From positions 62,001-126,000 of the forward strand of contig JALUUL010000086.1 of the NCBI GenBank assembly GCA_027021385.1: DNA of 64,000 bases, given 5' to 3'. Shown here piece after piece: positions 15,028 through 23,217 of this stretch. The notes below the pieces were generated by a model. That model saw nothing but the letters and a program-made list of their open reading frames with translations, did not search any database and was not told the origin of the DNA. Numbering within the stretch: the stretch's first letter is position 1; every line of letters starts with the position of its first letter. The stretch comes from Planctomycetota bacterium (GTDB lineage Bacteria > Planctomycetota > UBA1135 > GCA-002748355). The translations under genes were made by a program, and so were the position numbers.

Positions 15028-17691
15028 ATGTTCCAGAGATGGATTCAGAAGATCAGGGCGGAACGGGCGCTCCGGGCGGAGCGTTTCGAGGAGGCCCTTT
15101 CGCTGCTCGACGACCCGATGTTCGGAGTGGACCGGAGGGTCCAGGATCTCCGTGGAAAGGTTTTCCTTGCCTGGAAAAACCGGGCGGAGCGGAGACTGGC
15201 GAACGGAAGACCGGAACTCGCGGTCCGGGACCTCGAGCGGCTCGCGGCCCTCGACCCGGACTCCGGGGAACTCGACGACCTCCGTCTCGCGGTCGAGGAG
15301 GCCTTGCGGGCGAAGGAAGGGTTCGAGGCCCGGAGGGCCGAGTTGCGGAGGCGCTTCGACCGGGCCCTGGACGGCGGCCGCCTGCACGAGGCGGAGGCCT
15401 GCCTGGAGGAGGGCGGCTCCCTGCTCGAGGAGGAGGAACGAAAGACCCTCGAGGCGAGGCTCGAATCCCGCCGGAGGGCGGCGAGCCGTTGTCTCGAACG
15501 GGCCCGAGAGGCGATGCGGGGAGGGTTCCGGGAGGAGGCCCGGGAGGCCCTCGAACGGGCCCACCGTCTCCGGGCGGACAGCATGGTCTTCCGGGATCGG
15601 CTCGTGAAGGCCGGGGCCCGCTGGGCCCGGAAGCGCTGGGAGGAGGTTCGGGTCGCGATGGAGGCGGGGAAGCCCCTCGAGGCGGCCTTCGCCTTCCACG
15701 ACTGGTGGGAGCGGGAACCCCGGCCCGAGGACTACGAGGAGGCCCGGGACCTCAAGGCGGCGATCGGCGGGGTACTGGGGTCGGAGGCCGACCTCCTGGC
15801 GGCGGAAGGTCGTTTCGAGGAGGCCCTGGCCTTGCTGCGGCGGGTTCCCGGACCGGTCTCCGGACTGCCGTCGTTGCGACGGCTCTCGGGAACGCTCGAA
15901 CGGCTCCTCCTCCTGGTCGCGGATCGCGGCGAGGACCCGCGGAGAGCCCTTCGCGAGCTTCGGAGGATCCAGGCCGAACGGCATTGGAAGGGACTGGAGA
16001 AAGCCCTGGAGGAGGCGGAGAAAGGGGCCTTGAAGCTCGAATCCGGGATCGAGGCTGCGAGGGCGGACCTCGCGCGGGGGGAGGTCGAGGAGGGGAGACG
16101 GCGCCTCGAGGACCTCGCGCGGGCATGGCCCGATTGCAGCGAGGTACGCCTCCTCCTGGATGGCCTCGAGCAGGACGAGGCCGAGCGGCGAGGCCGCCTG
16201 GACCGGGCCCGGGAAGCTGTCCGGGAGGGAAGGCTCTGCGAGGCCGAGGCTCTGCTCCTCTCCCTGGTCGGAGGGGGCGCGGGGGCGGAGGAGGCGCAGA
16301 ATCTCCTCCGCGACGTCGAGCGCCTCAGGACCAAGGTCCTGAAGGAGGTCGCGGCCCTCGAGGCCGCCTTCGAAGCCGGCGGGGCGGCGGAGGAGGTCCG
16401 GAAGGGCCTGGGGAGGATCGAGGCCCTGCAGAGCGATTCCCCCGAGGCGCGGGCCCTCCAGGCCCGAATCGAGGAGGCCGGGGCCCGGGAGGCCCGCCTC
16501 GCGGCCTTCTCGGAGGCCCTCGAGGCTCGGAGACCGAAGGAGGCCGTCGAGGTTCTCCGACTTTGGCTCGAGGAGGGGGGAGGATCGGGCCTGGGCCTCG
16601 AGGATCGAGAGGCTCTCGGGCGGGCCGGGGCGAAGCTCATGGAGCATCTCGAGGAAGAACTCGCCGCGGGAGCCGCGGCCTCGGCCGCGGACCTCTGCAA
16701 GGCGATCGAGGACTACGCTGCTTTCTGTGGTCTGACCCTCGAGGATCTCGCCGACCGGGCCCTCGCCCGGGTCCGGGAGGCGGAGGCGAGGGCCGAGGAG
16801 GGGCTCGCCCACCTCGAGGAGTGCAGGGTCGAGGAGGCGGAAGAGGCCCTCGAAAGGGCTAGGGCGGCGGCGCAGGACGCTCCCCAGGTCCTCCGCTTGG
16901 CCCACAAGCTCGTCCAGGTCGAGCGGGGGCGGGCCGAGATCCGGGAGATCCGGGACCTGGCCGAGAACGACCCCTTCGGCGCCCGCGACCGACTCGCCGC
17001 ATTGGGGCCGACTCCGGCTCCGCTGCGCACCCTCGTCTTCCGGGCCCGGGAGGATCTCGCCCGCAGGGGGGATCTCGAGGGCGGGTGCCGGCTCCAGGTC
17101 GAGGAGGGGGGGGAGTTTCTCGTCCTCACCGGAGACCGGCTCCGCATCGGAAATGCGACCGCTCCGGTGCGCCCCCAGATCTCCGTCCTCGCGAGAATCC
17201 GCCCGCATCATGCGACCCTCGAACGAAGACTCTCCTTCCACGGCGGGTTCAGGGATCGCATCGAGGCCTTCCAGGGCGCCCTCGTCGAGGTCGACGGTCG
17301 TCCGGTCGAGCAGTGCGACCTGGGTTCCGGGGACCGCATCCTGCTCGGGGGGATCCTTCCGATCCGCTACCTCCGCCCTCATCCGAGGTCCCTCTCCTCT
17401 CTTCTTCGACTCGAGAAGGGATTCGAATGCGAGGGGACGAGCCGGATCCTCTGGATCAAGCAAGGGGGGAGGGACGGGGCTCTCTTCTTCGGAAGGGGGC
17501 CCGACAAACACGTAAGGCTCCCCCGTCCCGAGAAGGAGGTCGCCCTCTTCGTGAAGGGACCGGGGGACTTCCGGCTCTCCTTCGCGGGGAGGGGAACGAT
17601 CGACGGGCGGCCCTTCCAGGGCGAGGTCCGGCTCCATCCCGGGGCCGAGCTGGTATGCGGGCAGGTCGCCTTCCGGATCCTTCCCCTCTGA
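15028..17691 (+). CDS. Large helical-repeat protein with C-terminal FHA-like domain
   Basis: 887 residues from ATG 15028. An in-frame ATG at 14947 adds an unconvincing leader. Residues 1 to about 690 are Arg/Glu/Ala-rich antiparallel helices in repeated units of the form 'F/L-x-E-A-L/E-x-L-L' (RFEEALSLLDD, RLHEAEACLEEG, RFEEALALLRR, RLCEAEALLLSL), like TPR/SEL1 helical hairpins. Residues about 700-800 resemble an FHA domain: GDRLRIG, then RIRPHHATLERR and VDGRPV..LGSGDRILLGG, with His-His where FHA has SR-x-x-H. A second beta-rich segment ends the protein. FHA domains bind phosphothreonine, which suits the kinases downstream; no signal peptide. Confidence 0.65.
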   Translation: MFQRWIQKIRAERALRAERFEEALSLLDDPMFGVDRRVQDLRGKVFLAWKNRAERRLANGRPELAVRDLERLAALDPDSGELDDLRLAVEEALRAKEGFEARRAELRRRFDRALDGGRLHEAEACLEEGGSLLEEEERKTLEARLESRRRAASRCLERAREAMRGGFREEAREALERAHRLRADSMVFRDRLVKAGARWARKRWEEVRVAMEAGKPLEAAFAFHDWWEREPRPEDYEEARDLKAAIGGVLGSEADLLAAEGRFEEALALLRRVPGPVSGLPSLRRLSGTLERLLLLVADRGEDPRRALRELRRIQAERHWKGLEKALEEAEKGALKLESGIEAARADLARGEVEEGRRRLEDLARAWPDCSEVRLLLDGLEQDEAERRGRLDRAREAVREGRLCEAEALLLSLVGGGAGAEEAQNLLRDVERLRTKVLKEVAALEAAFEAGGAAEEVRKGLGRIEALQSDSPEARALQARIEEAGAREARLAAFSEALEARRPKEAVEVLRLWLEEGGGSGLGLEDREALGRAGAKLMEHLEEELAAGAAASAADLCKAIEDYAAFCGLTLEDLADRALARVREAEARAEEGLAHLEECRVEEAEEALERARAAAQDAPQVLRLAHKLVQVERGRAEIREIRDLAENDPFGARDRLAALGPTPAPLRTLVFRAREDLARRGDLEGGCRLQVEEGGEFLVLTGDRLRIGNATAPVRPQISVLARIRPHHATLERRLSFHGGFRDRIEAFQGALVEVDGRPVEQCDLGSGDRILLGGILPIRYLRPHPRSLSSLLRLEKGFECEGTSRILWIKQGGRDGALFFGRGPDKHVRLPRPEKEVALFVKGPGDFRLSFAGRGTIDGRPFQGEVRLHPGAELVCGQVAFRILPL

Positions 17692-17730
17692 AGGTCCGAA
17701 TAATGCCCTCCTTCCTCCGTAGGGGGCCCC

Positions 17731-18288
17731 ATGTTTTCCTGGGTCGCGATGCTCGCCGTTCTCCTCCTTCCGGCGCAGGAAGCGGGGGGGGCCGCAGGCC
17801 CGTGGATCGAGGGACCGATCGAACTCGACCGGGTCGCCGCGATCTCCGGGGCGAAAACCCTCGCCGTCCGGGTTCTCGAGGAACGATACCTGCCTCTCTG
17901 GGAACGGGAGGCCGGTCCCTTCCTGCCCTCCCCGAGACTCCGGGCCCACATGGAGCGCTGGCTCGCTCTTCACGGACTTCGCAAGATCACCGAACCCCTC
18001 CCTCTCGAGGTCTTCGAGACCTCGGTCGGCCGCGCCTTTCGGAGGATCTATCGCCTGCGCGTGGAGGGGCGGGAGGAGCGGTCTTTCCTGTTCGATTCGT
18101 TCGGGGAGATCCGGAGACTCCGGGGGAGATACGAGAACCGCTGGATCGGATTCTCGGTCTTTCTCGGCGTCGTGCTCCTCCTCGGGATCTGGCTCGACCG
18201 CTCGACGCGGGGCTTCCTGACGGGGAAGATCCTCCTCGGGGGCTTCCTTCTTTCGGGCGCGGGACTCTGGCTCCTGATGTCCTCCTGA
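17731..18288 (+). CDS. Membrane protein of the kinase block, unknown function
   Basis: 185 residues. An N-terminal signal sequence or helix (MFSWVAMLAVLLLPAQEA) is followed by about 115 residues of probable extracytoplasmic domain and two closely spaced C-terminal membrane helices (WIGFSVFLGVVLLLGIWL and ILLGGFLLSGAGLWLLM). It lies 9 bases before the first kinase and 39 after the FHA-like gene, so it is probably co-transcribed. A sensor or partner for the kinases is a guess from position. No known family recognised. Confidence 0.65.
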   Translation: MFSWVAMLAVLLLPAQEAGGAAGPWIEGPIELDRVAAISGAKTLAVRVLEERYLPLWEREAGPFLPSPRLRAHMERWLALHGLRKITEPLPLEVFETSVGRAFRRIYRLRVEGREERSFLFDSFGEIRRLRGRYENRWIGFSVFLGVVLLLGIWLDRSTRGFLTGKILLGGFLLSGAGLWLLMSS

Positions 18289-18297
18289 AGGGGTAGG

Positions 18298-19722
18298 ATG
18301 GGTCCCTTGCTGGAACGGAGAGAACAGGGCTCATCCGAACGAGGCGTCTTCGACGGGAGTTCGAAGTCGTCGCCGGATTGGGAGCGTTTCTTTTCCGAGT
18401 TCCGCAAACCCGGATACATCGAGGGCTATTCGATCCTCCAGAAGCTCGGGGGCGGGGTCTTCGGCATCGTCTACAAGGCGAAGAAGGAATCGATCGCCAA
18501 GACCTACGCGATCAAGTTCCTCAAGGTGGACGACCCCGCGGTCCACGACAGGGTCCTCCGGGAACTGGCGCAGGTCGGGATCTTCGCGCAGGTCGATCAC
18601 CCGAACCTCGTCAGTATCGAGGATCGGGGCGTCGTCGACGGCATTCCCTACATCGTCATGGGATACGCCGGCGACGAGACCCTCGAGGGCCGTCTGTCCG
18701 AGGGTCCCCTGTCCGAGGAGGAGACCCTGTCGATCGTATCCCAGGTCTGCCGGGGCGTGCGGGCCCTGCACGACCGGGGGCTTGCCCATTTCGACCTGAA
18801 ACCGGCGAACATCTTCCTGAAGGGTTCCGTCGCTCGGGTCGGGGACTACGGGCTCTCGAAGCTCGTCCGGGATTCCTGTCAGAGCCTCTCCTGCGGGCGG
18901 GGCACCCCCTACTACATGGCTCCGGAGATGTTACGGCGGAAAGCCGACCATCGCGCGGACATCTACAGTCTCGGCGTGATCTTCTACGAGTGTCTCGAGG
19001 GGCGGCCCCCCTTCGGGGGGGAGAACGAGTGGGAGGTCCTGAAGGCCCACGAGGAGGCCGAGGTCGTCTTCGGCGGACGGATCCCCGGCTCCCTCCGGCC
19101 GATCCTGCGTAGGATGCTGGCGAAGGATCCCAAGGACCGGTATCCGGATCTAGGCAAGGTTCTCTCGGATCTGAGATCCGTCCTTCCCGAGGCTCGCGCG
19201 ATCCTCCTCGTCGAATCGGCGGCGGCCCGGGGCGGGGAAGAGGAGGTCGGGGAACCCGAACTTCCGCATCCCTCCCCGGATCGGGCCCGGAAACCGGCGA
19301 AAGCTCCGCCCAGGAGGTCGTCCTCCTTCTTCATGGGATTCCTCGCCTCCGTCCTGCTCGTGGTCCTCCTGGTTCCGGGGTTCCGCTACGGACCGATGAA
19401 ACTCACGGCCCTCCTCCTCTTCTTCCTCTTCGTCTTCCTGGTCTACCGGGCCCTGGCGCCCGCCCCCTCGAAGAGTGGAGGATCGGTCCTGTGGAGGCGT
19501 TTCGCCGGAATTCTGGTTCTCCTCCTTTTCGCCGGCACGGTCCTCCTTTTTTCCGTCCTCTCCACCCCTTCCTCCTCGATCCGATCGGAGTCGGGGAAAC
19601 CTTCTCCTCTCGAGGCGGGGGATGCGGGAACGAAGGGGAGGAGGGGAAAGCTCTCGAGACCTCTCCTCGAGAAGAGGATCATACCCGTCCCCCCGGCGGA
19701 GGGGGAGGAGGGTAAACGATGA
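18298..19722 (+). CDS. Membrane-anchored Ser/Thr protein kinase 1
   Basis: 474 residues. Kinase domain about 45-300: GGGVFGIV loop (51-58), AIK lysine K73, C-helix E89, catalytic loop HFDLKPAN with D166 and N171, DYG Asp183, and APE at 208-210. All catalytic residues are present, so activity is expected, but HRD reads HFD (a 'non-RD' kinase) and DFG reads DYG. A Pro/Arg-rich linker leads to three hydrophobic segments (about 344-360, 366-385, 403-421) and a basic tail. Unlike typical PknB kinases there is no obvious large extracytoplasmic sensor. It overlaps kinase 2 by ATGA and resembles it closely. Confidence 0.92.
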   Translation: MGPLLERREQGSSERGVFDGSSKSSPDWERFFSEFRKPGYIEGYSILQKLGGGVFGIVYKAKKESIAKTYAIKFLKVDDPAVHDRVLRELAQVGIFAQVDHPNLVSIEDRGVVDGIPYIVMGYAGDETLEGRLSEGPLSEEETLSIVSQVCRGVRALHDRGLAHFDLKPANIFLKGSVARVGDYGLSKLVRDSCQSLSCGRGTPYYMAPEMLRRKADHRADIYSLGVIFYECLEGRPPFGGENEWEVLKAHEEAEVVFGGRIPGSLRPILRRMLAKDPKDRYPDLGKVLSDLRSVLPEARAILLVESAAARGGEEEVGEPELPHPSPDRARKPAKAPPRRSSSFFMGFLASVLLVVLLVPGFRYGPMKLTALLLFFLFVFLVYRALAPAPSKSGGSVLWRRFAGILVLLLFAGTVLLFSVLSTPSSSIRSESGKPSPLEAGDAGTKGRRGKLSRPLLEKRIIPVPPAEGEEGKR

Positions 19723-21050
19723 TGGCGGCCGAGGCCCTGGGCCGCGGGGCCTTCGATCCTCCCGGGAAGGGGGCGGATTGGGAGGGCTTCTATCGGGATT
19801 TCCGCAAACCGGGGTTCATCCGGGGTTACGAGATCCTGCACAAGCTCGGAGGCGGCGTCTTTGGCATCGTCTTCAAGGCGCGGAAGGAGAGCATCGGAAA
19901 GAACTACGCGATCAAGTTCCTGAAGGTCGACGACCCCTCGGTCAAGGAGCAGATCTTCCGGGAACTCGAATCCGTCGAACTCTTCGCCCAGGTCGACCAT
20001 CCGAACCTCGTCAGCATCGAGGACCGAGGCGTCGTCCTGGGCATCCCCTACATCATCATGGGCTACGCCGGCGAGGAGACCTTGAAGACGAGGCTCGAGG
20101 AAGGCCCGCTGGAGGAACCGGAGGCGCTCGGCGTCTTCGTCCAGGTTCTACGAGGGGTGCAGGCCCTTCACGAGCATTCGCTCGTCCACTTCGACCTGAA
20201 GCCCGCGAACATCTTCTTGAAAGGCGATGTCGCGAGGGTCGGGGACTACGGTCTCTCCAAGCTGGTCAGCGAATCCCGCATGTCCCTGTCCTTCGGGCGG
20301 GGAACCCCCTACTACATGGCCCCGGAGATGCTCAAGCGGAAGGGGGATCACCGTTCCGACATCTACAGCCTCGGGGTGATCTTCTTCGAATGCCTGACCG
20401 GTGAAGTCCCCTTCACCGGGGAGAACGAGTGGGAGGTCTTGAAGGCGCATGAGGAACAGGAACCCAGGATGCCGGCCGGTCTCGCTCCCCGGTTCCGGAA
20501 GATCCTGAACCGCATGCTGGCGAAGGATCCCGCCCGGAGATACCAGGACCTCCGGGAGGTGCTCCGGAATCTGGGGGCTTCCGAGCGAGCCGGAGAGTCC
20601 CTCCTGTGGTCGGAGGCGGACGGCCCCCCGTCCGGGAAGGGGGGAGAGCGCGGAATCCACCCCCCTCCGCTCCCCTCGAGCGGGAGGATCCCTCCTTCAC
20701 GGTCCTCTTTCCGAACGAAGGGACCGGAGAGCGGGGAGGGGGGGAGGCTTCCACCGCCCCCCGCGGCCCGGTCGCGGCCGGGACGGGGCGTTCCGACCCT
20801 GAGGGGATTGGCCGGGGGAATCCTCCAGGCCCTGCTCATCGCCGTACTCCTCCCCGCCCGACTGTTCGGGGTCCTCCTCGGCCAGGTCCTGGGCCTCGTG
20901 ATCGCAATTCCGCTGGCCCTGCTCCGGCTTGCGGGGAAACTCGTCTTCTTCTTCTTGATCCTCGTCGTCCTCTTCATGATCTACATGTTCCTGTCGATGG
21001 GGGTGTCCGCCCTCGCCGTGATCGGTATCGGCATCCCGTTGCTTCCTTAG
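19719..21050 (+). CDS. Membrane-anchored Ser/Thr protein kinase 2 (paralogue of kinase 1)
   Basis: 443 residues. The N-terminal motif W-x-x-F-x-x-[DE]-FRKPG-[YF]-I before the kinase domain is shared with kinase 1, as are GGGVFGIV (44-51), K66, E82, HFDLKPAN (D159), DYG (176-178) and the APE region. Long stretches match kinase 1 almost exactly, pointing to tandem duplication. After about residue 280 they diverge: a Pro/Ser/Arg linker and then hydrophobic segments to the C-terminus (roughly 360-443). The conserved cytoplasmic catalytic part with divergent membrane ends suggests different inputs feeding a similar output. The ECF sigma gene follows 17 bases later. Confidence 0.92.
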   Translation: MMAAEALGRGAFDPPGKGADWEGFYRDFRKPGFIRGYEILHKLGGGVFGIVFKARKESIGKNYAIKFLKVDDPSVKEQIFRELESVELFAQVDHPNLVSIEDRGVVLGIPYIIMGYAGEETLKTRLEEGPLEEPEALGVFVQVLRGVQALHEHSLVHFDLKPANIFLKGDVARVGDYGLSKLVSESRMSLSFGRGTPYYMAPEMLKRKGDHRSDIYSLGVIFFECLTGEVPFTGENEWEVLKAHEEQEPRMPAGLAPRFRKILNRMLAKDPARRYQDLREVLRNLGASERAGESLLWSEADGPPSGKGGERGIHPPPLPSSGRIPPSRSSFRTKGPESGEGGRLPPPPAARSRPGRGVPTLRGLAGGILQALLIAVLLPARLFGVLLGQVLGLVIAIPLALLRLAGKLVFFFLILVVLFMIYMFLSMGVSALAVIGIGIPLLP

Positions 21051-21067
21051 ATTTCCGAGGGGCCCCG

Positions 21068-21712
21068 ATGAGTTCGTTTTCGATCCGTAAACTCCAGGAG
21101 CTGGACGAAGGCGAATGGACGAGGCTCCAGGAGGAATACGGACCGCGCATCTACTTCTACATCAAGAAACAGGTGACCGATCACCAGACGGCCGAGGACC
21201 TGACGCAGGAGACCTTCCTGGGCGCGATCCGGGGGATCGGGAACTTCGATCCCCGATACGAACTCGAGCAGTTCCTGTTCGGAATCGCCCGGAACAGGGT
21301 CGTCGACCATTTCCGGAAGAAGAGACCGATCCCGATGTCCTCGAAGGGGGATGACGGCAAGGAACGGAGCTACCTGGGGCTCGAGTTCATGGCCTCCGAC
21401 CGGAGGTCCCCCGAGGAGAGCGCGGTCCACTTCGAACAAGTCCAGGCCCGCCGGGAGGCCCTGGCGGAAATTCTGAAGGCCCTCGTCGCCGAACTCTGGG
21501 AGGAGGGGGAGTTCGAGAAACTCAAGATCCTCGAGTTCCTGATCGCGCTCGGAGGGCGGAACAAGGAGGCGGCCGAGAAGTTCGACGTCAAGGACGAGAA
21601 GGCCGTCGCGGGGATCAAGTTCCGGGCGATCGAGAAGATGCGGGCGATGGCCCGGAGGATGGACCCGAAGCACGATCTTTTCGAGGGTCTCTGGCTGCCG
21701 GGAGCGAGGTGA
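21068..21712 (+). CDS. ECF-family RNA polymerase sigma factor
   Basis: 214 residues. Region 2 is clear (QTAEDLTQETFLGAI, ELEQFLFGIARNRVVDHFRKK). Region 4 near 160-200 has an HTH with RNKEAAEKFDVKDEKAV. The acidic stretch WEEGEFEKLKILEFL before the HTH is unusual for common ECFs but resembles, from memory, ECF groups linked to Ser/Thr kinases in Planctomycetota. It follows the two kinases and overlaps the zinc-finger-like gene, so control by phosphorylation, by the partner, or by both is plausible. RBS-like AGGGG precedes ATG 21068. Confidence 0.9.
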   Translation: MSSFSIRKLQELDEGEWTRLQEEYGPRIYFYIKKQVTDHQTAEDLTQETFLGAIRGIGNFDPRYELEQFLFGIARNRVVDHFRKKRPIPMSSKGDDGKERSYLGLEFMASDRRSPEESAVHFEQVQARREALAEILKALVAELWEEGEFEKLKILEFLIALGGRNKEAAEKFDVKDEKAVAGIKFRAIEKMRAMARRMDPKHDLFEGLWLPGAR

Positions 21713-22032
21713 TGGAGCGGAACGAGGAAGCCGGGGTTCCGGAGAGGACGGAGCGTTTGATGCTGACCGCGGGCGAGGTCTGGCGGGAGGCGGGGGTCAG
21801 TTGTCCGCATCCCGACATCCTTCTCGCCTGGAAGGAAGGAGCGCTCGCGGAAGGGCCCTCCGGATATCTCCGATTCCACGTAGAAGAAGCCGGGTGCCCG
21901 AGGTGCCAGGCCGTGGTCGAGGACCTGACCCGGAAGGCCCGGGCGGATTCTGGCCGGGAGGAGGAACTCGGCTCCCTGAAGGCCAAACTCCTTTCCTCGA
22001 CGATGACCTTCCTCCGCAAGAGGAAGGGCTGA
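21709..22032 (+). CDS. Small zinc-finger-like protein, possible anti-sigma factor
   Basis: 107 residues, overlapping the sigma factor stop by ATGA. Contains SCPHPDILL and, further on, RFHVEEAGCPRCQAVVEDL, giving His-x5-Cys-x2-Cys, close to the HxxxCxxC of zinc-binding anti-sigma domains. There is no membrane helix, so a soluble regulator is expected. Similar short genes after kinase-linked ECF sigma genes are something I recall from Planctomycetota. Anti-sigma activity is inferred from position and motif only. Confidence 0.65.
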   Translation: MMERNEEAGVPERTERLMLTAGEVWREAGVSCPHPDILLAWKEGALAEGPSGYLRFHVEEAGCPRCQAVVEDLTRKARADSGREEELGSLKAKLLSSTMTFLRKRKG

Positions 22033-22047
22033 ACTCCGCGGTTTTTT
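22007..22047 (+). terminator. Candidate terminator ending the kinase/sigma operon
   Basis: An 8-bp perfect stem (CCTTCCTC/GAGGAAGG, loop CGCAA, 22007-22027) overlaps the end of the zinc-finger-like gene, and a run of six T lies at 22042-22047. The 14-base gap between stem and T-run is too long for a classic intrinsic terminator. Confidence 0.3.
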
Positions 22048-22284
22048 CCAAGCCACCCATTCGGGGGTCCGCGGACGGATCACCGGGCCGCGGGTCGAGC
22101 GGCCGGCCTGTCTTTCCCTTCGCGGGAACCATGGTTCTCCCCCCGATCCGACGGAGTTCCGCCGGCCGGGAGGCCTAGCCGGAAGGAAATATCGGAAGCT
22201 CGAAACCGCATGGAGGGGATACGCCCCGGAAGAGGCGGCCGTTCGCCCTTTCGGAGCCCTCGATCCAAGCAGGAGAACCGAACG

Positions 22285-23148
22285 ATGCGTAAAATGCTCA
22301 AGATGACCTTTTTCTCCATGCTGGTCCTCGCGGGGGCGGGATTCCTCCTGTTCGGGACCAGCCTGGGAAGCTACGCGAAGACGGCCTTCCAGGACGTCCG
22401 CCAGAAGATCAAGTCGAGCGTCCCGATCGATTTCGAACTCCGGAGGGCCCGGCGCCTGATCCGCCGGATCGATCCGGAGATCCTCGATGCGCGGAAGGAC
22501 GTGGCCCGCGCCGAAGTCGCCCTCGAGACTCTTCAGACCGACATCGCCGCCTTGGAGAAAGCGATCACCAAGGGAGAGAGCCGGGTCCGCCGGACCGCCG
22601 GCATGTTGCAGCGCGAAGGGGCTTTCCGGTTGACGGTCTACGGGAGGCGATGGTCCCGCGCGCAGGTCGAGCGGGAACTCGCCCGGAGTTTCGACATGGT
22701 CCGGAACCAGACCGAACTCCTGAAGAGCAAGAAGGCCCTCGTCGAGCGCCAGAGCAAGATCCTGGACGCGGCCCGCCGGAAGCTGGCCGCCGTCCGGCAG
22801 GAGAAGGCCAGGCTTGAGGACCTCGTCGAGGCTCTCGAGGCGAAGAAGCGGCAGCTCGACGCCCTTGCGGCCTCCGCGCACCGCTTCGATCTCGACACCT
22901 CGAGTCTCGGAGAGGCCCGCAAGGTACTCGAGGAGGTGCGGCGCAGGCTCGATGTCACCCAGAAGCTGATCCAGGAAGAGCTGTTCTTCACGGTCGGCGC
23001 CGAGGAGGACGAGGGCGAGGTCCGGGACATCCTTGCCGAGATCGGGCGTTACTTCGGGAGGAAAGCGGGGGGGGCGGAAGGTTCGGAGGGAGCCGTTCCG
23101 GTGGATTCCGCGAAGGGGGAACTCCTCGGGGGACCCCCGAACCGCTGA
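22285..23148 (+). CDS. Membrane-anchored coiled-coil protein
   Basis: 287 residues from ATG 22285, with AGGAG nine bases upstream. One N-terminal membrane helix (FFSMLVLAGAGFLLFG) precedes about 220 residues of heptad-rich coiled coil (residues about 50-220), then a Gly/Glu-rich tail. No enzyme motif. The roughly 250 bases before it contain no gene and separate it from the sigma operon, so it may be a target rather than a member of that operon. Envelope or scaffold function is possible but unproven. Confidence 0.7.
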   Translation: MRKMLKMTFFSMLVLAGAGFLLFGTSLGSYAKTAFQDVRQKIKSSVPIDFELRRARRLIRRIDPEILDARKDVARAEVALETLQTDIAALEKAITKGESRVRRTAGMLQREGAFRLTVYGRRWSRAQVERELARSFDMVRNQTELLKSKKALVERQSKILDAARRKLAAVRQEKARLEDLVEALEAKKRQLDALAASAHRFDLDTSSLGEARKVLEEVRRRLDVTQKLIQEELFFTVGAEEDEGEVRDILAEIGRYFGRKAGGAEGSEGAVPVDSAKGELLGGPPNR

Positions 23149-23217
23149 ACCCCCCGGCGGGGGGGCCTTCACCGGCGGGATCCTCCGCGTTGATCCCCGG
23201 GGGGGCTCGGCCTACCC

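Noticed and set aside
15004-17973. 989-codon minus-strand frame across the helical-repeat gene
   Set aside because: Antisense shadow of the Glu/Arg-rich repeats.
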